64,000 nt of DNA, taken from assembly GCF_024679095.1 (NCBI RefSeq), contig NW_026112159.1, positions 140,220 to 204,219 of the forward strand, in the 5' to 3' direction. Numbering within the stretch: position 1 is the stretch's first letter; each line of letters starts with the position of its first letter. This DNA comes from Eriocheir sinensis (taxonomy: Eukaryota > Arthropoda > Malacostraca > Decapoda > Varunidae). Shown one piece after another: positions 48,206-58,352 of this stretch. Under the pieces are notes generated by a model. That model was not told the origin of the DNA and ran no database searches. It worked only from the letters and a program-made list of their open reading frames with translations. Both the position numbers and the translations under genes were made by a program.

Positions 48206-50718
48206 ATAATATCCTGAGGGGGCGGCTGGGGGTTGTTCTCCTGTAACAGTCGCTGCACCCGTCGCTCCACCTTGTCCAGTCTCTGCAGGTGTGTGGCAGC
48301 GCTGGACATCCAGGTCAGAGCCCCGTACTCCAGGTAGGATCTTACCTGGGCCTTGTAGAGGAGCATAATTCCTCGCTTGTCGAGGAAATTAGCCACTCTA
48401 CGAAGGGCAGAGACACGTAGGGAGGCTTGGTGGGCGACGTGTTTCAGGTCACGGTCGAAGCGCAGCTCTCGGTCCAAGTCCACTCCGAGGATCCTGACGT
48501 AATCCTGGAGCGGGAGGGTGACGGAGCCAAACATCACCCTTCCTTCGACAGCTTGTGTGGCTGCCGGGGACCGAGAGATCACCATCGCCTGAGTCTTCTC
48601 AGGAGCAAAGTTCACCTGCCAGCGCTCCCCCCACTCCCGTATCAAGCGTAGTTGCTGGTTGATCTCAGCAACCGCTTGCTGGCTTTCTTGGCGAGGGTAG
48701 GAGAGGGAGAGCGTGCAGTCGTCAGCGTATGCAGAGACTGCTAGCAGACTCCTGAGAAGGTCGTCGATGTACAGATTCCAGAGGACAGGTCCCAGCACAG
48801 ATCCTTGAGGGACTGAGGCACCCACTGGGAGGTCCTTGGACTGCTGGCCGCCGACGACGACGTGGAGGCTTCTTCCTTGAAGGTAGTCGCATATCAGCAT
48901 CAGCAGGTGTCCTTGGATGCCTTTGGCACGAAGCTTCTCCAGCAAGCCCGCGTGCCACACCCGGTCAAAAGCACCCGCGATGTCGAGAGCGACGACCATG
49001 GTATCCAGGCCGGTGTCTAGTGAGTCCTGCCAATCCCTGGAGAGGAGCAGCAGGAGGTCTGAAGTGGAGCGGCCAGATCTGAGCCCAAACTGCTGGTCAG
49101 TGATGAGGGCGTTGTTCTCGAGGTGGCGGGTGATGGCGTCCACCACTATTCTCTCGAAGATTTTTCCAACTACAGACAGGAGGGAGATAGGCCTGTAGTT
49201 GGCAGGGTCAGATCTGGCCCGCTTTTTGTGAACCGGCACCACGCGAGCCTCCTTCCATATAGAGGGCCAGGTGTTCTCCCGGACACAGGCCCCGAACACC
49301 TCCGAGAGGGGTCCTGCCAGCTCACTGGAGCAGTGACGCAGCACATATGGGCTAACGTTGTCAGGACCAGTGGCCTTCCTGACGTCCACCGCTCTTAGAA
49401 GGCGCTCCACTTGCTCCCGGTGTACCGCAACCTCTGTCAGGGTCTGGTTGCATTCCTGTGGCAGTTGTGGTGGAGGTTTGGTGGGGTCGGCGACGGACAT
49501 CTTGGCAGAGAAAAGGTCAGCCAGGAGCTCTGCCTTCTCCCTGCTGCTGGTGGCTGTGGTGCCGTCCTGCTTGGTGAGGGGAGGGATTGTTTCTTGGTGG
49601 CTGCTGCCTTGCTTTTCCTTAACAAGGGTCCACCAGGTCTTGCTGCCCACCCCTGGCCCACACAGCTTGGCGCGGAGGTCTCTTTCCCACCTCCGTTTCG
49701 CCCATTTACTGGTGGCCACCATATTGTTGCACGCTGCTCGATGCAGGGCTTTGTTGCGGCGGGTTGGGCTCCTTTTGTAGCGGAGCCACGCAGAATATTT
49801 TCTTTCTGCAGCAAGGCGGCAGCGGTAACCAAACCAGGGCTGATCGGTGGGCTTGGAGGTGTACTGGCGGTGTGGAATGCGCTCTCGTTGGAGAGCTTTG
49901 AGACGTTCAGTAAAGGCCTTCGCCATGGGCTCTGCTCGCCCAGACCGAAGGGTGTGCCAGTCTGTTTGCTGCAGGTCTCTTTTAAGAGAGGGCCAGTCAG
50001 CTCTGTCCCACAGCCAGATAGTGTGGGAAGTGGCCTCATCCCGCGCCACGCCCACGTCTGCTCGGGTCAGGATGGCGTGGTGGTCAGAGCTGCCTACCGG
50101 CCCAAGCTGTTGGCACGTGACCCTGCTCTCTCCCAGTTCCGAGATAACGGGATCCAGCGTCCCGCCTCGCTCATGGGTCGGGAAGGTGACATGATCTGCC
50201 AGACCCTGCACCGTCAGGAGATTCTCGTAGGCGGCTCCCTCCATGTGCTGGTTTAAGTCGCCCACGATTAGGACATGCCTGCAGCGATGGCGAGTCAGCA
50301 GGTCGTCCATTTGCTCCGTCAGAAAATCCAGGGGGGCAGGCCCTTGCCTTGGGGGGCGGTACATGGCACACAGGAGGAGGGCAGTGCCATCTGCCAGAAT
50401 TACTTTGAGAAACACCGCCTCTGTCGTGGGTGGTGTCTCTACTTCAAGTCTCTGGGCCTGCACTCCTTCCTTGAGGCACACTGCCACACCGCCGCCTTGT
50501 CTTCCCTGCCGATCTCTCTTGATCCAGTGGGTGTAGCCTGGAATCCTGCCGAAGGATAACTCCACCTCACTGTTGAGCCACGTTTCAGTCACCACAGCTA
50601 TGTCCACGCGGTGCCTCAGGACAAAGCTGTGGGTCAGGTCCCCGATGTTGGTGCGGAGGCCTCGCACGTTGGCGGAGAGAAGCACCAGCTGGTGACGAGT
50701 CCTCGGCGTGTCTGCCAT
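48206..50718 (-). CDS. LINE ORF2: endonuclease plus reverse transcriptase (copy G), 3'-truncated
   Basis: The best preserved retrotransposon ORF here. From an ATG at 50718: endonuclease residues ~1-225 (SANVRGLRTN, VVTETWL, MYRPPRQGP, VGDLNQHMEG, SSDHHAILT), linker to ~430, RT ~440-700 ([80 protein letters not shown] at residues 664-667, bases 48718-48729), then the thumb (VRSYLEYGALTWMS, VERRVQRLLQ). No stop or frameshift interrupts these 837 codons and catalytic residues are kept. The native C-terminus is lost at about 48206; the frame then runs 84 codons into the antisense of copy F. Style is Jockey/CR1-like. ORF1 lies just upstream. Such a protein nicks DNA and copies its own RNA there. 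Confidence 0.85.
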
Positions 50719-50719
50719 C

Positions 50720-51038
50720 CTACCTGAGTTGGTGATGGGTGCTGGAGCTACTCAGGTAGGAGGGAGGGGTCGACCACTGCCAGCCAGGTGTATGGCCCCA
50801 GGAAGGAGGCTGTGGCGCGAAGTGTGAGGGTCCCGGTGGAGGGGGCAGGTGACTGGAGACAGGCTGCCTAACCTCAGCAATCACACGTCTGAGGAGGTGT
50901 TCTTGCCTCTCGTCTGCAGCCCTCGCGTGACACTCCTCCGCTGCGTGTCCCCGACGGGAGCAGTAGTCACACACCTTGTCGCGGCGTCGAGGAGCGGGTT
51001 GGTGTCCGTGGGCGGGTCGGCTGTGGTGGCCTTGTCTG
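50720..51038 (-). pseudogene. LINE ORF1 C-terminus with CCHC zinc knuckle (copy G)
   Basis: The - strand frame reads RRRDKVCDYCSRRGHAAEECHAR, a perfect C-x2-C-x4-H-x4-C knuckle as in Gag-like ORF1 proteins that bind element RNA. A Pro/Ser-rich tail follows and ends STHHQLR with a stop at about 50720-50722. The stop is one or two bases from the ORF2 ATG (50716-50718), a tight ORF1-ORF2 junction that could use reinitiation. Upstream the frame is cut by a CT/GA run at 51039-51060, so most of ORF1 is missing. Confidence 0.75.
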
Positions 51039-51410
<372 letters not shown>

Positions 51411-51614
51411 GCACAAATGTTCAACGTTACTGTTTCTTGGTGTTTTGTCAGTGGGTTGTAAATAGCTTTTGACAAAAAGGGCGACACCACCACCTCTACG
51501 GTCTTCAACAATGATCGTGTAAACCGTAAAGGCGGTGGTGTCGCCCTTTTTGTCAAAAAGCTATTACAACCCACAAACAAAACACCAAGAAACAGTAACG
51601 TTGAACATTTGTGC
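51411..51614. repeat. 92-bp hairpin at the 5' edge of LINE H
   Basis: 51411-51502 is the reverse complement of 51523-51614 (coordinates sum to 103025) with a few mismatches and a ~20-base loop. The right arm is endonuclease coding sequence (RKGGGVALFVKKLLQPTN); the left arm is the same piece inverted. Confidence 0.95.
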
Positions 51615-52801
51615 GTGCGAGTAAACACTGCAAAAGTCAATTTAAATATATCTGTCACTTACAGGCCTCCGGGGCAATCACTCGATGCCGATCTTGAAAT
51701 GTACAGCGTCTTAAGGCAGTCACTTAATAACAGCGACTCACTGATACTAGGAGACTTTAACCTCCCCCATATCGACTGGGCGACACTGTCGGGTACAGAA
51801 GGTGAGTCCCATAGAATGATCGAATTTTTAGAGGAAAACTATCTAAGCCAAATGGTTTCTGAACCAACTCGACAAAATAACATACTTGACCTTGTTATAG
51901 CGACCCAAGATAACCTAGTCAGTAATGTCACGGAAGGAGAACACCTCGGTTCCTGCGATCATAAACTAGTGCGCGTTGACATTAAAGCTCAAACATCGGT
52001 GACTGAAAATAAAGTAAAGGTGCCCAATTTCAAAAGAGCCAACTTCGTAGAAATCCGACGAAAACTAATAGATATGCAACTATCAGATGATGGCAATGTA
52101 GAGGACGCCTGGCTAAGCTTTAAAAATCACTTACTCAACCAGCAGGACACATTTGTCCCCTTGTGCGAGAAGCGAATTAACACTAATAAAAGCCCACCTT
52201 GGTTTAATAGCGAAATTAAACACTCAGTCAAGGAGGGAAAATTGTTTTACAGGTTAAAGAAAGAACAAAGCACGCCCGAAAACATTAGACTCTACAATGA
52301 TGTCAGGCGACGAGTGAACAGATTAGTGCGTCAGGCAACGCGTAGATATGAAGAAAACATTGTAGCCAACTGTAAAAATAATCCGAAATCCTTCTTCAGT
52401 TACATAAACAACAGAAAGGCAATCAGAAGTGGAATTGGACCCTTAACAAACAGCGACGGTGCACTAGTGACTGACAGCCAACACGTTGCAAACCTATTAA
52501 ACAATTACTTTTCCTCGGTGTTTAATACTAACAGTCCTCCCACCACTACCACCAACACCAGTACTAATGTAAATCCCGAGCATGCATTGCCTAACTTTGA
52601 AATAAAACCCGATGAGGTCCTTAAAGCCCTCAAATCACTTAAAACAAATAAAAGTCCTGGACCTGACAAAATATATCCAACTCTGCTGAAAGAAACAAAG
52701 AGCGAAATACTCTCCTCCCTCACAACCGTATACAATATGTCCTTGCGACAAGGCATCGTCCCTTCAGAGTGGAAAAAGGCTAACGTGACACCGATCTTTA
52801 A
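51507..52801 (+). pseudogene. LINE H ORF2, part 1: endonuclease, linker, RT start
   Basis: Open throughout. GGGVALFVKK, SVTYRPPGQSLD, LILGDFNLPHIDWATL (catalytic block), VSEPTRQNNILDLVI and GSCDHKLVRVDI (final Asp-His) belong to the endonuclease, of which the first third is missing. NTNKSPPWFNSEIKHSVKEG, RRRVNRLVRQATRRYEEN and NPKSFFSYINNRKA are the linker. TNKSPGPDKIYPTLLKE and VPSEWKKANVTPIF begin RT. The frame is interrupted at 52801 by the TTAA-flanked insertion, and the next codon of RT is found at 54320. The few residues after the break (ending QFG) belong to the transposon. Confidence 0.9.
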
Positions 52802-54315
52802 GGGGGAAATTCGGCAATTTGGGTGAAAATTGTCGAAATTTTCAAACTTCGTGTATGGCGTCGTCACTCTTCACCCAACCGGGGTGACTGGTTGCCAGGA
52901 GCATAACGCCGCGTAAAGCGGATTTAAATGGCTGGACATTTAAATGCCTTCGCTGCGGACACGCCCTCTTATCCACTAAGCTTTGTTTTCCTTGTATTGC
53001 TTTCGTTTTTTCTGTTTTTTTCGGAATTTTTCTGATTGATAACGGTTTACGATACTTTGGGTCTCTCTGGTGAGGAGTGGGAGCAGTTGGCGTTCCGCAT
53101 GGCCTTGGGATCAGTGCGTGAAATAAGACGGGAGTGGATGTATGTATTCTCTTCACGTCATTCTCTATCTTCCATGGTGATGACTTTTGTGCGTTTGTTT
53201 TGTCGTACCGACTATAGTAAGTGACAATGCCACGTACGAGTGCAAAAAGAAAGTCGAAAAGTGAAGCAGGCCGCCAGAATATATTGAAAAGGTGGAAGAA
53301 ATGTGACGATACGCATCAGCCACCCTCCCAGGAGGGTGTCAAAGAGTTCACAGCATATACGCCACGGAAAGCAGTAAAGAAGTCAAAGAAGAAAAGCAAG
53401 ACAACACCTGGCCCTGATTACCAGCCTGGTAATTTCTAAACAAACTGTCCTGGCAACAATGAGGTGGGGTGGGCTCCACTGAGACCCAGTGAATGTTATT
53501 TTCATTTTAGATATATATAATATATAAAAAATATGCTATATAACCTAATATGATTATAACACGGGACCAGGAGCCTTGGTTTCTTTAGAGGTCTACCAGG
53601 CAAGGGATAACTCACCTTCCGTAGGGGCTATACAGGTGACATAAACGTGATGTAAACATGGCCTGAACTACCTAAACAACCACTACCAACCTTCCAGGAA
53701 TGGCCGAAGAGTTATATAAGTAAATATTTGGATTTGGTGCATGTTGGAGTGATTGTTATGGGGTATTGAAGATGTTCACACAAAAATGCGTTTTTCTCAA
53801 AACCTGTTTTTTGGCACACATAATGTTTAATAACTCTGTCAGTAATTGACCAATTTTAGAAATTCAAGTATCAAAAGGATCACCACCCTCGTGTTTAGTA
53901 AACGAACTATTATCTCGCATTAATTTCCTCAAATAAATTTGTGACAAATTTATAAAACTCGAATTTTTGACGAAATAAAAAGGTATCATTTTGCGGTGTA
54001 ATAAATTTGTTTTAACTTCAGCTAGGTGTACGAAAATAGTATCATAGGTACTTTATTGTGTATATTATCTATGATCAAAAGGAAATTGCCATACTATTCA
54101 TAGTTTTGAAGTTATTACGTAATTTTGAATGTCTTTCGTCAATTCCAAACGTAACGCACTGAACAAAGACTACGGCAGCTTTCTTTACCATATTACTGGT
54201 ATAAAAGCACTGCATATTAATACACATTGTGTAAAAATATTATTCACCTAGGTGAGAAAATAAAGGAAGGAGGACCCAAAAACCGATATCAGTGCAAAGC
54301 GGCCGAGTTTCCCCC
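52802..54315 (+). mobile_element. 1.5-kb DNA transposon with TTAA target duplication
   Basis: Bounded by TTAA at 52798-52801 and 54316-54319. Ends are inverted: GGGGGAAATTCGGC at the left and GCCGAGTTTCCCCC at the right, with one mismatch over 14 bases. Joining the flanks with one TTAA restores the RT frame of LINE H exactly, which proves both borders. TTAA duplications are used by the piggyBac and Kolobok superfamilies. It contains a small basic ORF (53227-53439) and ~850 bases of AT-rich DNA, including GCGTTTTTCTCAAAACC at 53789-53805. No full transposase is present, so it is non-autonomous. Confidence 0.9.
53227..53439 (+). CDS. 70-aa basic ORF inside the TTAA transposon
   Basis: The ATG at 53227 is preferred over the in-frame GTG at 53221. 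Sequence begins MPRTSAKRKSKSEAGRQN and is Lys/Arg-rich, ending KTTPGPDYQPGNF. A short basic MPR-K-K leader is what I would expect at the N-terminus of a Kolobok/Mutator-like transposase, so it may be a leftover first exon, with the rest deleted in this copy. No catalytic or zinc motif is visible. A weaker frame at 53036-53224 (LGLSGEEWEQLAFRMALG) lies just upstream and could be a fragment of the same gene. Confidence 0.35.
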   Translation: MPRTSAKRKSKSEAGRQNILKRWKKCDDTHQPPSQEGVKEFTAYTPRKAVKKSKKKSKTTPGPDYQPGNF

Positions 54316-55628
54316 TTAAGAAAGGAGACAAAAACGTACCAGGTAATTACAGGCCCATTAGTCTAAATTCGGTTGTAGGTAAGCTACTTGAGGGCATAAT
54401 TAGAGACAAAATTGTGAGTTACCTTGAAAGCCACTCATTAATTGGGGACTCACAACATGGCTTCCAAAACAAAAGATCCTGCCTATCAAACCTATTAACC
54501 TTTTATAACGACCTCTTCACTGTTTATGACGCAACCAAATCACTGGACGTAGTCTATCTTGATTTCCAGAAAGCGTTTGATAAATTCCCACATCATAAAT
54601 TACTTTACAAATTAAAGCAAATAGGTATTGACGGTCAAGTACACCAATGGATCGCAAATTGGTTGAGCAACAGACAACAAAGAGTAGTGATTGACGGATG
54701 TAACTCAGAGTGGGCGCCGGTCACTAGTGGGGTCCCTCAGGGCTCGGTTCTTGGCCCAGTGCTCTTCATTAATTACATCAACGACGTGGATGTTTGACTC
54801 AATAATCGCATTAGTAAATTTGCAGACGACACAGAGATTGGTAACTCGGTTCTCACTGACGAAGACAGGCAAAGCCTCCAAGAGGATTTGCACAAAATTT
54901 CAGCTTGGTCGGATAGATGGGAGATGCCCTTTAACGTAAGCAAGTGCCAGGTCCTTCAAGTTGGAACGAGGAATAAGAAGTTCGATTACGAAATGCACGG
55001 CGTTAAACTCAAAAGCGTTCAATGCGTCAAGGACTTGGGGATCAAAATCGCGTCAAACCTCAAATTCTCACAGCAATGCATCGATGCAGCAAATAAAGCG
55101 AACATAATGTTGGGCTTCATTAAAAGAAACTTTTTATTCAAGAATAAAGATGTAATACTCCCGCTCTACAATAGTTTAGTCAGATCCCACTTGGAATATG
55201 CGGTACAGTTTTGGTCTCCCGACCATGCAAAGGATTTTGCTAAATTAGAAGATGTTCAGCGTCGGGCAACGAAAATGATCCCTTCCTTGCGCAACAAATC
55301 CTACGGAGAAAGGCTTTCCACCCTTAACATGTTCTCTCTTGAGAAACGTCGCCTCCGAGGAAAACTGATCGAATGTTTTAAAATACTTAATGGTTTCACG
55401 AATGTAGACAGATCAACATTGTTTATGATCAATGACACTTTGTGCACGAGGAACAATGGCGTAAAACTCACATGTAGACAAGTAAATTTAGACTGCACCA
55501 AATTTTTCTTCACCAACGTTGTAGTGCGAGAATGGAATAAGCTTCCACCATCAGTGGTCCAGTGTAACACGATTGACTTCTTCAAAAATAAGCTCGACCG
55601 TCACTTCCTTCAACTTAATATAAACTAG
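54316..55628 (+). pseudogene. LINE H ORF2, part 2: RT palm to C-terminus, one stop
   Basis: Continues part 1 in the same frame once the insert and one TTAA are left out. [70 protein letters not shown] and the catalytic FADD (54819-54830) are all present. A single TGA at 54795-54797, where relatives have a sense codon, breaks the frame only 21 bases before the catalytic box. The thumb and tail follow (VRSHLEYAVQFWSP, VQRRATKMIPSL, FFTNVVVREWNKLPP) to a stop at 55626. So decay is light: one nonsense change plus one insertion. Confidence 0.9.
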
Positions 55629-55750
55629 AGTAGAAATGCAACGTTTAGGAGCCTTCTGATTAATGTAAAATCACTTAGGTTTAAGGACAGACCACCTAGT
55701 CTGGACCATGGGGTCTGTGTGGTCTGATTTTCTATGTACATCTATGTAAA

Positions 55751-56032
55751 TCTCTTTTTCTCTCTCTCTCATTCACCCTTTGAAAAGAATGTGTCAGCCT
55801 ATTGTATTAATTATAAACATATCTGTATATCTAGGTGTTGGCGAGGAGCAATGGAAGTGAAAAATAAACAATAATTCTAGTATTACCGTAAAGGTAGAGT
55901 AAGCATATGTAAGTGTATGTCTGTGTGTAGGTATATGGGGGGAGACATGAGTCAAAGTGGGATCTACTACTATTGCTCTATTCATCACATAAATAGCATC
56001 TTATATACACTAGCAAGCATAATGGCACCGAA
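55751..56032. other. No feature seen
   Basis: AT-rich, short of 300 bases, no supported feature. Confidence 0.4.
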
Positions 56033-56424
56033 ATGGAGCTCCCTCAATGTTGCATTTGTTCGTCTCGAAATCAAAACTGTGTTCAGTGCTCGTGCGTAAG
56101 ACGAGGCCAGCCCTGTGTGAACTGTAAGAGAGGTGGAGATTGTCGAAACTCAAACATTCGCAAGAAGGACAGTAACGACAGGGCTAGAAACTTTGCTGAC
56201 AAGATGACACAAGGCAAAGTGGCCATGGCAACTAGATCACTGTCAATATAAGATGAGGCAGCGGGAGTCCTTCCCATGACGGAAGAGACACGCCAGATCC
56301 TTAAGGACAAGCATCCAGATGCTAGACCTGCACACCCAGAAATTAAGTTCCCTGGGGACTACACCCCACCGCATCGAGTTGCCTTCGACCATATCAACGG
56401 TGACGTGATCTGGAGGCACGCCCT

Positions 56425-56428
<4 letters not shown>
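56033..56428 (+). pseudogene. Cys-rich retroelement ORF remnant with one stop
   Basis: One frame from an ATG at 56033 to a TAG at 56426, with a single TAA at 56249. Residues 5-38 form a dense Cys cluster (QCCICSSRNQNCVQCSCVRR, CVNCKRGGDCRN), likely zinc-binding. After the stop, LPMTEETRQILKDKHPDARP and YTPPHRVAFDHINGDVIWRH follow. This order, a Cys-rich module, then xKHPxxxP, then a V-F-xxI-xG block, is what I recall upstream of RT in some invertebrate retroelements, where a GPSG-type RT start would come next. Here it is cut off by a TAG microsatellite. No RT is seen, so identity is tentative. Confidence 0.5.
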
Positions 56429-56457
<29 letters not shown>

Positions 56458-56600
56458 ATATTAGTAGTAAAAGTAGTAGTAGTAGTACTAGAGTAGTAGT
56501 AGTAGTAGTAGTAGTAGTTGTAATAGTAGTAGTAATAGTAATATTAATAGTAGTAGTAATAGTAGTAGTAATAGAAGTAGTGGGGGAAAGAGTAGTAGTA
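56426..56600. repeat. (TAG)n degenerate microsatellite
   Basis: TAG/TAA trinucleotides starting at the ORF's own stop codon. Further imperfect TAG/TTG units run to about 56690. Confidence 0.95.
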
Positions 56601-56878
56601 GCAATAGCGGTGTTAGTAGTAATAGTTGTTATCGTAGCAATAGTTGTTGCTGATATTACTGTTGTAGTATAGGTATTATCCTTTCCTGCTGTTGTCGTTG
56701 TCATTGTCATATTTGCACATGGACAAAATTTTAATAATATCATCGGCTTAACTACAAGGGACGGATAATAAATAGCTTGATGCTTTCATTGTATTACATT
56801 TCGGTATATTTTCATTAATTTTCTCCTTTTGCTCTTCTTAAAATTTAGCTCCCTTATTCTCCTATCGTACGTAGTAAC

Positions 56879-56881
<3 letters not shown>

Positions 56882-56934
<53 letters not shown>
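56882..56934. repeat. (CT)n microsatellite
   Basis: 53 bases of CT, leading directly into the AGTC array. Confidence 0.97.
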
Positions 56935-56937
<3 letters not shown>

Positions 56938-57372
56938 CCGTCCGTCAGTCAGTCAGTCAGTCACTCACTCAGTTAGTCAGATAGCCAGTCAGTTAGATAG
57001 TTAACCATTCACTCATTCATTCAGTCAGTCTGTTAGCTATTCATTCATTCATTCAGTCAGTCAGTCAGTCAGTCATTTAGTCAGTCAGGCAATCAATCAT
57101 TTTTTGTACGTAGCCACAGAGTCAGTCAGTCAGTCAGTCAGTCATTTAGTCAGTCATTTATGCATTAGTTAGTCTGGCAGTCAGACAGTTACGTAGGTAG
57201 TCAGACAGCTAGTCAGTCAGTTAGTCAGTTAGTCATTTAGTCAGTCAGGCATTCAGTTAGTTATTTTCGTAGCCACATAGCCAGCGAGTCAGTCAGTCAG
57301 TCAGTCAGTCAGTCAAGATAAGTCAGTCAGTCAGTCAAGGCATTCAATCAGCCATTCTTAAACTAAGTCAGT
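56935..57372. repeat. (AGTC)n degenerate tetranucleotide array
   Basis: Over 400 bases of CAGT/TAGT/CATT variants. A longer unit containing GTAGCCACA recurs near 57108 and 57265 (~157 bases apart). Confidence 0.95.
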
Positions 57373-57479
57373 CACTCTAGCAGAGAGCGCCATCAAATTT
57401 CGTAGTCTGCCTTACAAGAAACCCGTTTCTATCGTGTGTTATTCTTTGTATAATTGATTTCACTGTTAACTACTTTTTT

Positions 57480-58300
57480 CTTTTATTTCTATATGGATAT
57501 CTTATATCTTCTGCGCAGTTTGTATTTTACCGATTCTGCTACTTTACGGATAATCGGTTTCACTTTTCACTAATATATCTTTCTACCTATCTTTCTTTTC
57601 ACTAACTTAAATTTTTTATATACATCTTTCTTTTCCTTTAGATGATCAGGTTTTATTTTGCCATTTGTGTCACTCTAAGTTAAATCGGTTCTGTTTTTTC
57701 ACTACTTTAACCCTTCTTACATAGCTTCCCTCTGTATCTTCTGAGCAGGATGCATATTGCTTATTGTGTTATTCTACGGATTCTCGGTTCCACGTTTCAC
57801 TAATCTTACCTTTTCATCATTTCTTTTCCTTTTGATGCGCAGGTTGTATTTTGACTATTCTGCTTACTCTACGGGTTCTACTTTTCAGAAACTTAACTTT
57901 TTCTATATCTTTTCTGTCTCTTCTACCTCTACTTTTTTTTTTTTTACATCTAAATGCACAGGTTGTATTTTGCCATTTATGTTACTTTGGATATTCGGTT
58001 AGACTTCTCACTAATCTTACCTTATTTTTTGTATCTCTCTTTTATATTATTTTCTTCTAATAATCGGTTCCATTTTCCATTAATCTAACCTTTTTCCTAT
58101 ATCTATCTTTTATTATCTTCTGCGCAGGTTGTATTTTGCCAATTTTATCTACTCTACGAATAGTCGGTTCCAGTTTTCACTAATATAGCTTCTACCTGTC
58201 TTTATTTTCACTAAATTAACCTTTCCTTACATATCTTTCATTTCCATTAGGTGATCAGGTTTTATTTTGCCACATATGCTACTCTACGGACAATCATTTC
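57480..58300. repeat. Intron-like satellite upstream of the membrane-protein exon
   Basis: Irregular units of ~90-165 bases share GCGCAGGTTGTATTTTGCC, then CTACGGATAATCGGTT, then TTCACTAATMTAACCTTT. Anchors lie near 57516, 57645, 57749, 57838, 57957, 58122 and 58254. The first pair and last pair repeat at ~606 bases. Each unit holds a pyrimidine stretch followed by CAG, like a 3' splice site. Confidence 0.75.
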
Positions 58301-58340
58301 CCTATTTCACTAGCTTTTCTACACCCCTCTTTCTCTCTCT

Positions 58341-58352
58341 CTCTCTCCTCAG
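58341..58352 (+). promoter_or_regulatory. Probable 3' splice site of the membrane-protein exon
   Basis: A 25-base CT-rich run (TTCTCTCTCTCTCTCTCCTCAG) ends in AG at 58351-58352. It marks the exon start better than any ATG, since the frame's earlier part (58267 on) starts at TTG inside the satellite. Confidence 0.6.

Larger units (their letters stand above)
51411..55750 (+). mobile_element. CR1-like LINE copy H, 5'-truncated, interrupted by a TTAA transposon
   Basis: The coding part runs from inside the endonuclease (51507) to 55628, followed by a ~120-base 3' UTR ending in CTATGTA-type short repeats (55729-55750), as CR1 elements do. It is split by the insertion 52802-54315. The 5' edge is the hairpin next to a CT tract. 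Confidence 0.85.

Noticed and set aside
48427..50559. + strand frames up to 281 residues opposite LINE G
   Set aside because: Shadows of the conserved - strand endonuclease-RT frame.
53036..53224. Separate gene inside the TTAA transposon
   Set aside because: It opens with TTG, is short, and has no motif; at most a decayed piece of the transposase gene.
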